From the NCBI RefSeq assembly GCF_035658495.1, contig NZ_CP141945.1, positions 1,601,501-1,665,500 on the forward strand: a stretch of DNA of 64,000 nt, read 5' to 3'. The position numbers and the translations under genes are program-made. The DNA comes from Novosphingobium sp. RL4. Lineage in GTDB: Bacteria; Pseudomonadota; Alphaproteobacteria; Sphingomonadales; Sphingomonadaceae. This document shows positions 7,913-18,300 of the stretch, piece by piece. How positions within the stretch are numbered: position 1 is the first letter of the stretch; each line of letters opens with the position of its first letter. Under the pieces are notes generated by a model. That model was not told where the DNA came from, made no database searches, and saw nothing but the letters and a program-made list of their open reading frames with translations.

Positions 7913-9082
7913 ATGCGCAATATTTCCGATACGATCGCCCGGCTCAGCGCCTTTCGAGAACATGCGCTGTCCCAAGTGCCTTCGGAAAGCAGGGGGCGGC
8001 TCAGGGCCAAGGAGGATTTTGGCTCGAACCCGGGCGATCTTCGGGCCTACACCTACATTCCCGAAAATCTTCCGGCGCAGGCACCGCTCGTCGTCGTCCT
8101 TCATGGATGTACCCAGTCCGCAGCAGGGTACGACATCGGGTCCGGCTGGTCGGAAATGGCGGATCGTTATGGATTTGCGCTCCTGTTCCCCGAACAGCAG
8201 CGGCAGAATAATCCCAACCTCTGCTTCAACTGGTTCTCACCCGGCGACAGCCGTCGCAATTGCGGCGAGGCACTCTCGATCCGCCAGATGATCCAGGCCT
8301 TCGAAAGCGATCATCCGATCGACGCCGGGCGGGTGTTTGTCACAGGTCTGTCGGCGGGGGGCGCCATGGCAGCGGTGATGCTCGCGACCTATCCCGAGGT
8401 ATTTGCCGGCGGAGCCATCATTGCCGGGCTGGCCTACGGCTGCGCTGCATCGGTCCCCCAGGCTTTCGACCGAATGCGCGGCCATGCCATTCCGGAAACG
8501 GGGAAACTGGCCTCGCTCGCTCGCGGTGCCTCTGAATGCAACGGACCCTGGCCCTCGGTTTCGGTCTGGCAAGGCAGTGCCGATGCCACCGTCAGCGCGT
8601 GCAATGCAGATGCGATCCTCGGCCAATGGGGAGCGCTTCACGAGGTCGGCCCGCATCCCGATCGTATTGAGAACATCGGTGGGCACCAAAGGCGCGTCTG
8701 GTGCGACGCCGATGGGCGGGAGGTGATGGAGGCTTACTCGATAGCCGGAATGGCACATGGCACGCCTCTGGATACTTCAGGTGAAAACGGATGCGGGAAG
8801 AGCGGCGCTTTTATGTTGGAGGCGGGCATTTCCTCAACGGACCGAATTTGCATGTTCTGGGGACTTGCCGACGACAGGACGCGGGGCATATTCGCACCTG
8901 CAGCAGGGCCAACCTTTTCCGAAAGCCCGGATCTGGCGCGGGCTCGTTCCTTGAGCAAAGCCGGCAGTACTGGCGCGGTCCCCATCTACCCCGCGCCACT
9001 CCCGCATCCGGCAAACAACAAACAGGGCGCCGTGCGCAAGGTGATCGAGGATGCCTTGCGCGCTGCCGGATTGATGCCTTGA
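7913..9082 (+). CDS. PHB-depolymerase-family secreted-type esterase
   Basis: 389 residues from the ATG preceded by AAGGAATTCTGCG. The frame stays open further upstream but has no ribosome site there. It is an alpha/beta hydrolase of the LpqC/PHB depolymerase (esterase family 1) type: oxyanion-hole segment VVLHGCTQSA near residue 62 and nucleophile motif GLSAGGAM with Ser147. Unlike classical depolymerases there is no obvious N-terminal signal peptide, so it may act inside the cell on polyhydroxybutyrate oligomers or other esters. It is flanked by unrelated stress/envelope genes and probably transcribed alone. Confidence 0.8.
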   Translation: MRNISDTIARLSAFREHALSQVPSESRGRLRAKEDFGSNPGDLRAYTYIPENLPAQAPLVVVLHGCTQSAAGYDIGSGWSEMADRYGFALLFPEQQRQNNPNLCFNWFSPGDSRRNCGEALSIRQMIQAFESDHPIDAGRVFVTGLSAGGAMAAVMLATYPEVFAGGAIIAGLAYGCAASVPQAFDRMRGHAIPETGKLASLARGASECNGPWPSVSVWQGSADATVSACNADAILGQWGALHEVGPHPDRIENIGGHQRRVWCDADGREVMEAYSIAGMAHGTPLDTSGENGCGKSGAFMLEAGISSTDRICMFWGLADDRTRGIFAPAAGPTFSESPDLARARSLSKAGSTGAVPIYPAPLPHPANNKQGAVRKVIEDALRAAGLMP

Positions 9083-9102
9083 CGCTGCCGGCCGCTGTTC
9101 AG

Positions 9103-9139
9103 CTTTGGCAAAACCATCGGAATGATGCTTGTGCCAAAG
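9103..9139. terminator. Hairpin between convergent genes (possible terminator)
   Basis: Arms CTTTGGCA and TGCCAAAG enclose an inner CATC/GATG stem, between the 3' ends of the esterase and DUF389 genes. No long T-run follows on either strand, so termination is only suggested by position. Confidence 0.35.
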
Positions 9140-9174
9140 TAGTCGTTTGACGGCGGAAGCGGCCGCAGTGGCGA

Positions 9175-10743
9175 TCAAGGCTCGTCGCCGGCCTCCTCTA
9201 CGTTCCGCAGGGCGAACCGGCTTCCGGCGGCTGTGGCGGTGACAGGTTCGATGCCGTTTTCCCGCAGCAGAGCGGCAATGGCGATAGCTCTGCGCTGGAT
9301 GAGCGAGGGGTGTTCCGGGATATCCGCCGGCAGGCCCGGAACACCGAGCCTGCGCACGTTCCAGCGCCGCGCGGCCCATGCGGTAACCAGCACGCCTTCC
9401 CGCGCCGGGGCGTCCAGCGTGTCGTCGGTTCCGGTGAATCCGATCGGCGGGTAGGCTATGCGCGGCGGGGTGAGCACCACGTCCCACCCGTCCGCCTGCG
9501 CGGCGGCGCGGCGTTCAAGCGTACGGTAAGTGGCGAGCGAAGCGCCGGGCAGGGGCTCGGCAATCGCCATGGCGCGGTGATGATCGCGGTCGACGGTCAC
9601 GCTGTCAGGTGCGATGCCTGCGGTGAGGGCCAGCATCTGGGATAGTCCGGTGATCCGCTGGGTCTCGATCGCGGCGGCGTCGCCTGCCTGGCGCATCTCT
9701 TCGCGCTGTGCTTCGATCGGGCCGGCGCCTGCTTCCAGCAGCACCTGGTCCAGCCGCAGCCTCAGCGGCCGTCCCAGCTTTGCCGTCAGGTCCGCGGCAG
9801 TACGCTGCATCCTGTCGCGCGGGGTGATGACGACGGCCCGCACCACCACCGGGTCGGCATCGAAGTCCATGTCGAGCTGGGCCACGCGGGCATCGGCGCC
9901 GAAGCGCTCGGACAGGAAGGAGCGGGTCTGGTTCAGGGTCACCGCCTCTCCTGCGATCTGCTTGAGCGAGATGCCCAGCGGAATGGCCATGGCGACGAAG
10001 ACGAACAGCAGCACGAACGTCTGCGTCCAGCTTTGCTGGCTGCTGAGGTGATGCCCGAAGCCGTAGAAACGCGCCATCACCGTGGCGGAAAGCGCGATGG
10101 TCACGAAGTTCGTTACGAACAGCGCGAAGGCCCCGCCCAGCACCGGCATGTTCCAGGTGGCCAGCCCGTAGCCCACGACCGCCAGCGGCGGCATCAGCGC
10201 GGTGGCGATGGCAACGCCGACGATGGTGTCCCCGCGGCCGCGGATGATGGCGAAAGTCCCGGCCAGCGCCGCGAACAGGGCCACGGCAAGATCGAACAGG
10301 TTGGGCCGGGTACGGGCGATGATCTCGCTGGTCGGCGCCTGCAGCGGAGAGATCGCGACGATCAGCGCCGTAAAGACCACTGCGGTGACGGCACCCACCG
10401 CCAATGCCGTCAGCGAGCGGCGCATCTCGGCGAAATCGAAGAGAACAAGGCTGAAGCCAAGCCCGAGGATCGGGCTCATCAGCGGAGAAATCAGCATTGC
10501 GCCGATCACCACCGCCGGAGACGACAGCAGCAGGCCGAGCACGGCGATGCCCGCCGACATCATCACCATGAATGCATATCGCGGGGACCACCCGCTATCT
10601 TCGGTTATGCGGGCCATCACCGCTTCGTGATCGACCCGGCCAACGACGGAGCGCCGCCACCAGCGATAGAGCGCTATCTGCTCAAAGCGCTCCCGCAGCA
10701 TGTCATGCCTGTCCCAACTTGCTGACTGATCCACCCCCTGCAT
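9175..10743 (-). CDS. DUF389 family inner-membrane protein
   Basis: 522 residues from an ATG preceded by GGGGAGG. Residues about 50-270 contain at least six hydrophobic helices. The first pair (AFMVMMSAGIAVLGLLLSS and AVVIGAMLISPLMSPILGL) is the hallmark of the DUF389/TIGR00271 hydrophobic domain. The second half (about 290-522) is soluble and contains a typical RMQRTAADLTAKLG region. Family members are inner-membrane proteins of undefined function. Adjacent genes give no pathway clue. Probably monocistronic. Confidence 0.82.
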   Translation of the reverse strand: MQGVDQSASWDRHDMLRERFEQIALYRWWRRSVVGRVDHEAVMARITEDSGWSPRYAFMVMMSAGIAVLGLLLSSPAVVIGAMLISPLMSPILGLGFSLVLFDFAEMRRSLTALAVGAVTAVVFTALIVAISPLQAPTSEIIARTRPNLFDLAVALFAALAGTFAIIRGRGDTIVGVAIATALMPPLAVVGYGLATWNMPVLGGAFALFVTNFVTIALSATVMARFYGFGHHLSSQQSWTQTFVLLFVFVAMAIPLGISLKQIAGEAVTLNQTRSFLSERFGADARVAQLDMDFDADPVVVRAVVITPRDRMQRTAADLTAKLGRPLRLRLDQVLLEAGAGPIEAQREEMRQAGDAAAIETQRITGLSQMLALTAGIAPDSVTVDRDHHRAMAIAEPLPGASLATYRTLERRAAAQADGWDVVLTPPRIAYPPIGFTGTDDTLDAPAREGVLVTAWAARRWNVRRLGVPGLPADIPEHPSLIQRRAIAIAALLRENGIEPVTATAAGSRFALRNVEEAGDEP

Positions 10744-11177
10744 CCTCCCCTTTTGGCTCAGCTACACCAGGCAAGAACCCTTGATGTGCGATCCGGTTTC
10801 GCTGCCGCTGACCATCGCTACGCGCGGCCAGAATACGCGCCTTGTGCACCGGGTTCCCAGGGGTTCGTGCAGCACGCTCTGACACAGGCGATGCCCTTGA
10901 GAAAGCGGGCATCGCCAACATCGCTCTCGGGGGTTGCCGCAATGTCGCACTTATGACACGCGCCGATGGACCTAGCCGATGTGCTCAAGATGGCCGCGAG
11001 CCCTCCCGGTATGCAGGCAGTGAGCCTCGGCACGATCGGCACCGCGCTGCCCGGGAATGCTACCTTGACGATCAGAGCGATGTCGCAGCCGCAACTACCG
11101 GCCCATCGACACGCCGCTTCGATGGGCCCCGTCCTGCGCTGCCAGGCATGGCCTTCAGCAAGAAGGCATATATTCCC
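10744..11177. other. 434-bp intergenic region with two perfect stem-loops
   Basis: No coding sequence here is convincing in any frame. Two perfect inverted repeats stand out: 10-bp arms at 10887-10896 and 10907-10916 (arm GGCGATGCCC), and 9-bp arms at 11100-11108 and 11120-11128 (arm GGCCCATCG). Neither has a T-run, so they are not classical terminators. The second lies about 50 bp past the SYLF gene's 3' end. The right part may be the leader of DUF389. Confidence 0.5.
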
Positions 11178-11753
11178 TCATTTCGGGTGGATTTCCTTGA
11201 TCCTGCTGCCCCTGAGGCTGACGCCCGCCATCAATCCCTCCTGGCTGAAGACGAAGGCGTAAATCGCCTTGTTCAGGCTGGCCGTATCGAGCGAAGCCGC
11301 CGCACCCTTGTCGATAAGGGCGATGCCGGTATCCGAGCCGGCATCCCAGTTCGTGCCGTCCGAGACCTCAGCCAGTTTCTGGTCGCTCATGATGAACAGG
11401 GCATAGCCAAATCCCTGAGCGCCGATCTGGAATCCTACTGAGGCGCTTGAAATATTGAAGAATTTCGTGGCCTTGCCGTTCTTGAGCAGCACGCCGTCGC
11501 CGGATGCTCCCGCAATCACCAGCCCGCCCTTGATGATGTGGGGAAAGATCATGATGCCCTTGGCGCGCTTGCCGACGGCCGCCGCCTTGGGATTGGAGGC
11601 ATAGAGTTCTTGCAGGGCGGCTCGCGATTTCGCCTCGATATCCGATGCCGATGATCTTGCAAGAACCGGGGCCGGAATGGTCAGGGCCAGCATGACTGCC
11701 ACTGCACTGCGAACTGCCAGGCGACGCGTGATTTGCTGATAAGCTATCCTCAT
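11178..11753 (-). CDS. SYLF (Ysc84) domain lipid-binding protein, exported
   Basis: 191 residues from the ATG at 11753, which has GGAAAAGGGA about 8 bases upstream; a GTG 18 bases earlier is the weaker alternative. An N-terminal signal peptide (hydrophobic AVAVMLALTIPAPVLA, cleavage after VLARS region) precedes the SYLF domain. Its typical stretches are visible: AKGIMIFPHIIKGGLVIAGASGDGVLL (core KGIMIFPHIIKGGLVIAG), SVGFQIGAQGFGYALFIM and a closing AGVSLRGSRI. SYLF domains bind phosphoinositides in eukaryotes; the bacterial periplasmic role is unknown. Stands alone. Confidence 0.85.
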   Translation of the reverse strand: MRIAYQQITRRLAVRSAVAVMLALTIPAPVLARSSASDIEAKSRAALQELYASNPKAAAVGKRAKGIMIFPHIIKGGLVIAGASGDGVLLKNGKATKFFNISSASVGFQIGAQGFGYALFIMSDQKLAEVSDGTNWDAGSDTGIALIDKGAAASLDTASLNKAIYAFVFSQEGLMAGVSLRGSRIKEIHPK

Positions 11754-12085
11754 GGTTCGTCCCTTTTCCACAAAACTCGGTTAAACCCGCAGGAGCACGG
11801 AAGGCGGTTTTGCATGCTCAATGTCGATTACAGGCACCGACAGTCCTCATGCCGCATGTGTGCAAGGTGACTGAGGCGCCGGAAGCGATCTATCGGGGTT
11901 AACACCGAGATTTCGGAGTGGTGTTGCGGTAGGACAGCCCCTGATCCCTCAATCGAGGCCGGTTACCGGCAATGGTTCGCACAAGGATGGGGGGGCGCCC
12001 GAGCACGGTTGGAGTGAGCCGGCCTTATCGGCAAGGCGCGGCGCGGTCCCGGCATGGATCTCGCGCGGGTCTGCAGTGAAGAGCG
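11754..12085. other. Intergenic region upstream of the SYLF gene
   Basis: About 330 bp between the SYLF gene start and the TetR gene 3' end. It should contain the SYLF promoter, but I see no clear -35/-10. The only structure is a weak AACACC/GGTGTT inverted repeat near 11900-11925. No gene is supported. Confidence 0.4.
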
Positions 12086-12715
12086 TCAGCGCGGGGCGAG
12101 GCCGCGCACGATCAGCCGGGCGATCCCCGATGCGAAGGATAAGGCGGACTCCCGGGCGCCTTCGGGTACGACCTGAAACTGGTGATTGAATACCACGATC
12201 GACACAACGAATTGCGCCGCTTGGTTGCAGTCCGCATCTTCGGCGATTTCGCCGATCTGCTGCGCTTCCTGGAGGAGGATCCGGGCCGGTTCCAGGAACA
12301 TGGACTGCGAAGCCTGAGTCAGTTCGCCGCGCAATTCGGCAAGCGCATCCGGGTGCATGGACAGAGCTTTCTGGAATGCCCTGGCGGCAGGGCGCTCAAG
12401 GAGATCGAGCACCGCGACCACATATTTGGCGATGCGGTCCTCCAGAGTGCCGGTCCTGTCGAACCTGATCGGCGCAGCCCCGCGCAGAACCTCCCGGACC
12501 GCCTCTCCGAACAGATGATTCTTGCTCGAATAGCGCGCGTAAACCGTCTTGCGGCTCAATCCGGCGGCCTGTGCCACCGCGTTTAGCGAGGCAGCCTCGC
12601 CGCGCTCGATCAATTCGGCGATCGCGGCGTCCAGAATGGCCCGATCGATGGCGGCGGCCTCTTCCAGACTTGGACGCCCCTTTGCGCGCGGTTCGCTCTT
12701 GGACTGCGATGTCAT
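12086..12715 (-). CDS. TetR/AcrR family regulator of the RND pump
   Basis: 209 residues. The N-terminal helix-turn-helix spans about residues 25-72, with AILDAAIAELIERGEAASLN before the turn and GLSRKTVYARYSSKNHLFGE as recognition helix and following segment. The all-helical C-terminal half would bind a ligand. It is divergent from the RND efflux operon with 137 bp between starts, the usual arrangement for a local repressor that releases the pump genes when it binds a toxic compound. Cytoplasmic. Family firm; target inferred from position. Confidence 0.87.
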   Translation of the reverse strand: MTSQSKSEPRAKGRPSLEEAAAIDRAILDAAIAELIERGEAASLNAVAQAAGLSRKTVYARYSSKNHLFGEAVREVLRGAAPIRFDRTGTLEDRIAKYVVAVLDLLERPAARAFQKALSMHPDALAELRGELTQASQSMFLEPARILLQEAQQIGEIAEDADCNQAAQFVVSIVVFNHQFQVVPEGARESALSFASGIARLIVRGLAPR

Positions 12716-12852
12716 CGAATGTCTGCCTCCTGGCAGGCACTTAACCGTTTTCGCGATCCGGTATCAAACATTAAAGAAACACCATTGTATATTTAATCGC
12801 CGCTTGGTACCGCCGCATCCGGAAAAACGGGAATCGCGAGCAAGACACGTCC
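12716..12852. promoter_or_regulatory. Divergent tetR / RND operon promoter region
   Basis: 137 bp between divergent starts. An AT-rich patch (about 12768-12797) has ATTAAA and TTTAAT as distant inverted arms, a plausible operator zone. No single palindrome is convincing enough to call the repressor site. Confidence 0.4.
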
Positions 12853-14301
12853 ATGGGTCTGAGGTTTGTCGGTATCGGGGCATTCGTGACCGCAGGGGCT
12901 GTGCTGTCCGCCTGTGCGCCTTCGGTTCAATTGCAGAGACCCGACCTCGCCGTGCCTGCCGCGTTCGCGGGCGGGGCGACGGCCGCGGCATCGTTGCAGG
13001 AATTTCCGCTCGACCGTTGGTGGTCGGCGTTTGCCGATCCGCAGTTGAACGATCTCGTCGAGACGGCTTTGGCCCGCAGCACCACGGCGCGGCTTGCAGC
13101 CTCCCGCCTCGCCGAAGCGCGCGCCACCCGGTCCGTCACGCGGGCGGGTACTCTTCCAAGCGGTAATCTCGCGGCCACGGCAACCGAGACGGGAACTCGC
13201 AGGCTGTGGGGCCATGGGGTCAATGCAGGCGGGGCCGACACTCTGCAGGCGACATTCTATCCCAGTTGGGAAGTCGATCTCTTCGGCCGCCTTGCCGCCA
13301 CGCGCGAACAGGCAGACGTTGAGTACGCGTCCTCCAGCCTCGATTTCCATGCGGCCAGACTGGCGCTGGCGGCAGATGTCGCTTCGTCGCTGTTCGATGC
13401 GCGAAGTGCGGCGATCGATCTCGCCACTGCGCGTGAGCGGCTCGAAATCGCCGAACGGCTGGCGCAATCCGCCCGTATCGGTCTGGGACGCGGGCTGACC
13501 TCGGGGCAGGATGCGGACCGCCTCGAAAGCGATCTGGCTTCAGCACGCGCAGAAGTTCCGCGGCTTGAAGCGGAGCTTCAGGCGGCAAAGCGATCGCTGC
13601 TCATCCTCACCGGAACGCCGGACGCCGCCACAGACAGCCTCACGATCGAGGCAAGCCTTGCTGCCCCGCCGGTGCTGCCGGCGACCACGCCGGGGATATT
13701 GCTTGCCCGGCGGCCGGATGTCCTTGCTGCAAGTCTTGCGGTGCAATCGGCGGCGCTGGGGGTTCGGATCGACCGGCTCGCGCTGTTCCCGCGCTTCACG
13801 ATAGACCCGGGCATCGGACTGACGGCAGCGACTGGCGGAGCAGGCGGGGGCACCGGGCTGTGGTCCCTGGCGGCCGGTCTCGCGGTCCCTCTGCTGGATC
13901 GCACACGTTTGATGGCGCAATTGCGGGTTACCGAGGCTCGGGGCAATTCCGCCGTCGTCAGCTACGAGCAGACGGTTCAGAACGCCTTCGGCGAGATGGA
14001 GAACGCGCTGGTCAGGCTGGCGGCAAATCGCCAGAGGATGGGCGATCTGGAGACTGCGGAACGCCGCTCGCGCTCGGCATATGACAGTGCCGCGCGCGGC
14101 TATCGGAACGGCCTCACCGACCTCACGACCCTGTTGCAGAGCGAACAGACCTGGCTCGCAGCGCGCGCAGCGCGCGATGCCGGAAGGCTGGCGCTCCTTA
14201 CAGGCACGGTCGCTGCCGTCCGCGCGATGGGGGGAGGATGGGAGCCGGTCGCCGACATGCCGGCAGAGGCGCGAAAAATCGAGGCGCAGGGAGCGCAATG
14301 A
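12853..14301 (+). CDS. RND efflux outer-membrane factor (NodT family lipoprotein)
   Basis: 482 residues. A short signal peptide ends in a lipobox (VLSAC, Cys20-21 region), so the protein is probably lipid-anchored in the outer membrane, as in OprM/NodT channels. Two repeated OEP domains of long helices follow: LVETALARSTTARLAASRLAEA near residue 60-85 (core ALARSTTARLAASRLAEA) and a second repeat with QTVQNAFGEMENALVRL late in the protein. It forms the outer channel of a tripartite pump with the next two genes, overlapping the adaptor gene by 4 bp (ATGA). Exports unknown toxic compounds. Confidence 0.9.
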   Translation: MGLRFVGIGAFVTAGAVLSACAPSVQLQRPDLAVPAAFAGGATAAASLQEFPLDRWWSAFADPQLNDLVETALARSTTARLAASRLAEARATRSVTRAGTLPSGNLAATATETGTRRLWGHGVNAGGADTLQATFYPSWEVDLFGRLAATREQADVEYASSSLDFHAARLALAADVASSLFDARSAAIDLATARERLEIAERLAQSARIGLGRGLTSGQDADRLESDLASARAEVPRLEAELQAAKRSLLILTGTPDAATDSLTIEASLAAPPVLPATTPGILLARRPDVLAASLAVQSAALGVRIDRLALFPRFTIDPGIGLTAATGGAGGGTGLWSLAAGLAVPLLDRTRLMAQLRVTEARGNSAVVSYEQTVQNAFGEMENALVRLAANRQRMGDLETAERRSRSAYDSAARGYRNGLTDLTTLLQSEQTWLAARAARDAGRLALLTGTVAAVRAMGGGWEPVADMPAEARKIEAQGAQ

Positions 14302-15383
14302 TGATGACTTCGAAGATGCCGGTTCTGGTTGCTCTTGCGCCGCTGCTGGCAGCGACGATGCTGGCAGGGTGCAAGGGCGAGGCGCCCACTCGCCAGTCCT
14401 TGCCGCCGCAGGTGGTGACCGCTGCAAGTGTATCGATGCGCGAAATGAACGGCGGTCTGTCCGCTTCAGGTCGTCTTGTGCCGCGCGAAGAGACGGCTGT
14501 GGCAGCCGATCTCGCCGGATATCGGATTTCAAGGGTCCTGGTCGAGGAAGGCGCGCTGGTTCGGAAGGGACAGACGCTGGCCGTACTGGACGACAGCCTG
14601 CTCGTTTCCCAGATCGCACAACTGCGCGCTACGCTCGCTCAGCAGCAGGTTGCCTTCGAGCAGGCAAGGCAGGAAGCTTCACGGGTTGATGGGCTTGAAA
14701 ATCAGGGCGTATTGTCGAACGAGGCGATAGCGTCGCGGAAGTTCGCGGCACGCAACAGCGGGGCCGCGCGGGCCGCGACGCAGGCACAACTCAATGACCT
14801 GCTGGTCCGTCAGGCGCACCTTATCGTCCGGGCGCCATCCGCCGGTCTTGTCCTTGAGCGCACGGCCCGGCCCGGCGACACGTCAAGCTCGGGAACCGCG
14901 CTTTTCACAATGGCGCGGGACAACCTGATGGAGCTTTACGCGGAGCTGCCGGAAGCCTCGACAACGGAAATACACGTCGGCGACCCGGCTCGGGTCATCC
15001 TTGCCTCCGGCCGAACGCTCCAGGGCACCGTACGCCTGATCGGCGAGCGAGTGGACACGACCACGGGTCTTGTCATAGCCCGTATCGCATTGCCGGTGGA
15101 CAGCGAACTGCGACAGGGCGGCTTTGCCAAGGCGACGTTCGTGCGGCCGGTCCGCGTGGCCACGCTGCCCGAAAGTGCCGTTCGCTACGATGCCGATGGG
15201 GCCAGTGTCATGGTCATCGATGGCAACACGCGGGTTCATCGGCAGGCCGTTCGCACCGGTCGCCACGCCGACGGCCTTGTCGAACTCAGGGAAGGTCCGC
15301 CTGAAGGTACGCGGGTGGCGGTAAAGGGCGCTTCCTTCACGCTCGATGGCGATACCGTACGGATTGCAGGAGCGGTTCGATGA
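14298..15383 (+). CDS. RND efflux periplasmic adaptor (membrane fusion protein)
   Basis: 361 residues from the first of three consecutive ATGs, overlapping the OMF stop. A signal peptide with lipobox TMLAGC suggests an inner-membrane lipoprotein facing the periplasm. The half-lipoyl motif SRVLVEEGALVRKGQTLAVL near residue 85, a helical hairpin (about 105-160) and the second lipoyl half (LIVRAPSAGLVLERTARPGD) are in the order expected for HlyD/AcrA proteins. It joins the permease to the outer-membrane channel. ATGA overlap with the permease gene indicates one operon. Confidence 0.9.
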   Translation: MMMTSKMPVLVALAPLLAATMLAGCKGEAPTRQSLPPQVVTAASVSMREMNGGLSASGRLVPREETAVAADLAGYRISRVLVEEGALVRKGQTLAVLDDSLLVSQIAQLRATLAQQQVAFEQARQEASRVDGLENQGVLSNEAIASRKFAARNSGAARAATQAQLNDLLVRQAHLIVRAPSAGLVLERTARPGDTSSSGTALFTMARDNLMELYAELPEASTTEIHVGDPARVILASGRTLQGTVRLIGERVDTTTGLVIARIALPVDSELRQGGFAKATFVRPVRVATLPESAVRYDADGASVMVIDGNTRVHRQAVRTGRHADGLVELREGPPEGTRVAVKGASFTLDGDTVRIAGAVR

Positions 15384-18300
15384 ACCTTCGCATATCGGCC
15401 TGGGCGATCCGCAATCCCATTCCCGTTGCCCTTCTCTTCATTCTCCTGACTATTTCAGGGACGGTCGCTTACCTGCGGATGCCGGTAAAGCAGTTTCCCA
15501 ACGTCAACCTGCCTATCGTCACGGTTACCGTAACCCAGAGCGGGGCCGCGCCTACCGAAATGGAGAACCAGGTCACCCGCCCGATCGAGAACGCGCTCAC
15601 CGGTGTTCCCGGCATCAAGAACATCTCCTCTACGGTGACGCTTGGGGCTTCAGTAACCTCACTCGAATTCGAACTCGGCAGCGATCTGCAGAAGGCAACC
15701 GACGACGTGCGAACGACCGTGGAGCGTACGCGGGTGGAACTGCCCACCGGCATCGATCCGCCAACGGTTCAGCGCGTCGACCTCGATAGTGCGCCGATCG
15801 TCACTTACGCCGTCTCCGCACCTGGGATGAGCGATACCCAACTGGCGTGGTTCATCGATAACGAGGCCACGCGTACGCTGCAGGCCGAAGCGGGTGTCGG
15901 GCAGGTTTCGCGCATCGGCGGAGCGGAGCGCGAGATTACCGTGATCCTTGATCCGCAGCGCATGGCGGGCCTCGGCGTAACCAGCGCGCAGGTCAATACT
16001 GCGCTCGCCAGCTTTCATACCGATGCACCGGGCGGCCGTTCGGACGTGGGCGGGGTAGAGCAGACCGTTCGGGTGATCGGTTCGGCGCAGGATATCGATC
16101 AGATCCGCAATCTCTCCATCCCTGTCCAGGGCCGTTACGTGCGGCTTTCCGACGTTGCGGAAGTGGGCGACGGGCAGGGCGAGGTGCGCGGTTTCGCAAG
16201 GCTTGACGGCAGGCCGGTGGTCGCCATCCAGGTCTCCAAGACCAGCGAGGCGAGCGATGTCACGGTGGCGGACGGCGTGGAAAAGGCGGTCGAGCATCTT
16301 TCGCAGCTGCATCCTGCCGTCAAATTCGAGAAGATCGTTTCCACCGCAGACCTCACGCGCAGGAGTTTCCACGCGACTTTCGATGTGCTGATCGAAGGCG
16401 TCATTCTCGCAATCGTGGTGGTCTACCTGTTCCTGCGCGACTGGCGAGCGACAGCCATCGCAGCGGCGGCCATGCCGCTCTCTCTGGTGCCGACATTCAT
16501 CTACATGGCGGCGATGGGTTTCAGCCTGAACGGCATCACCCTGCTGGCTCTCACGCTTGTTATCGGCATTCTCGTCGACGATGCGATCGTGGAAATCGAG
16601 AATATCGAGAAGCGCATCGAAAAGGGCGAAAGTCCGTATCAGGCCGCATTGGTCGGGGCCGATGCCATCGGACTTGCCGTGATCGCGACGACCGCGACGA
16701 TCATTGCCGTATTTGCGCCGGTTTCGCTCATGCCCGGCCAGGCGGGGCAGTTCTTCAAGGAATTCGGCCTCACCGTCGCGGCTGCGGTGACGTTCTCTTT
16801 GGTTGTCGCCCGTTTGCTGACGCCGCTCATGGCGGCCTATTTCCTCAGGCCGCACCACCTGCGCAATTCCGCCGTGGCCGGAGGCAAGCTGGATCCGCGG
16901 CACGAGCGGGCGCTGGCCTGGGCGCTGGCCCGCCCGAAACTGTGCGCCGGCATCGGTGTCGGACTTTTTGTTCTGGCCATTGCTATCGCCGCGACGCTTC
17001 AGATCGGTTTTCAGGCAACCCAGAACCGGAACTACGTCTATGTGGCGGTGGAAGGCGCGCCCGGCGCGACGCGTGAGGATATGAACCGTGCGGTCCAGCA
17101 AGCGACAACCATCCTCATGGGCGAGCCTGATGTCGAAAACGTGTTCGCCCAGGTCGGTTCGACGGGGGGCAGCCTTGGCGGCGGAGGGGCGGACCTTACC
17201 GACGGGACGCTGACAGTGCTCCTGCGCCGCGATCGCTCGGAAACATCCGAGGAATTCCAGGCGCGGATCGGCCCCAAGCTCCGTGTCATTCCCGAGGCGC
17301 GATTCCATAATCAGGGTAATTTCGGGCAAGCGGCTGTCTCGGTTGTCATCGCGGGCGCTGACGGAGCGGCGCTCGAGCGCACGCAGTCGCAATTGCTGCG
17401 GGAAATGCGCAAGCTTCGTTCTCTTGCCGATCCGCGCCTGAGCCCCTCGGCGCCGGGGCCGGAACTTGTCATCACGCCGCGGCCGGATGAGGCCGCCCGG
17501 CTGAATGTCGACACCACGACCCTCGCCAATACCGTGCGCATCGCGACGATCGGCGATATCGACGCATCGGTGGCCAAATTCTCGGAAGGCGAACAGCGGT
17601 TGCCGATCCGTGTGCGATTGCCGGAAACGATGCGGGGCAGCCTTTCGGGGATCTCCGAATTGCGGGTTCCTACGAGGGACGGCAATACAGCGCCTCTCTC
17701 GGCTGTTGCGGATATCCATTTTCAGGCCGGACCCGGAAAGATCATCCGATACAATCGCGAACGCCGTGTCAGCGTGGAGGCGGATCTTGGCGTTGGCGAA
17801 GCGATCGGGTCGGCCATGGGCGACGTTCGCACTTTGCCGACGATGAAGAAGCTGCCCGCCGGCATCCACGAAGCGCATCAAGGCACGACGCAGATCATGG
17901 AAGAGATGTTCGTCGGCTTCATCCTGGCGCTGTTTGCCGGGGTGGGCCTGACTTATACCGTGCTGGTCCTGCTGTTCCGCGGGTTCTTCAAGCCGGCGGT
18001 CATCATGGGGGCTCTTCCACTCAGCCTGCTCGGTGCCTTTGCGGCCCTGCGCCTGCTGGGCTTCGCAATAGACATGCCGGTCCTCATCGGTCTGCTGATG
18101 CTGATGGGACTGTGCGCAAAGAATTCGATCCTGCTCGTGGAGTTCGCGATAGAGGCCGAACGGGACGGAAAACCGATGAGGGAGGCCTTGATCGAGGCCT
18201 GCGCGCAAAGAACCCGGCCCATCATCATGACTTCGATTGCGATGATCGCGGGAATGTTGCCGACGGCGTTTGCCATCAGCGAGGGATCGGAATCCCGCCA

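Noticed and set aside
10830..10860. GGAAC-N15-CGTA on the - strand upstream of DUF389, EcfG-like
   Set aside because: Spacing one short and CGTA rather than CGTT; too weak to call.
10842..11441. 199-codon + strand frame between DUF389 and SYLF genes
   Set aside because: Overlaps the SYLF gene antisense and shows no domain or ribosome site.
15659..18208. Long open frame on the - strand opposite the RND permease gene
   Set aside because: Product is rich in His/Arg/Gln/Asp with no domain pattern; it is the mirror of high-GC codon bias in the clear permease gene.
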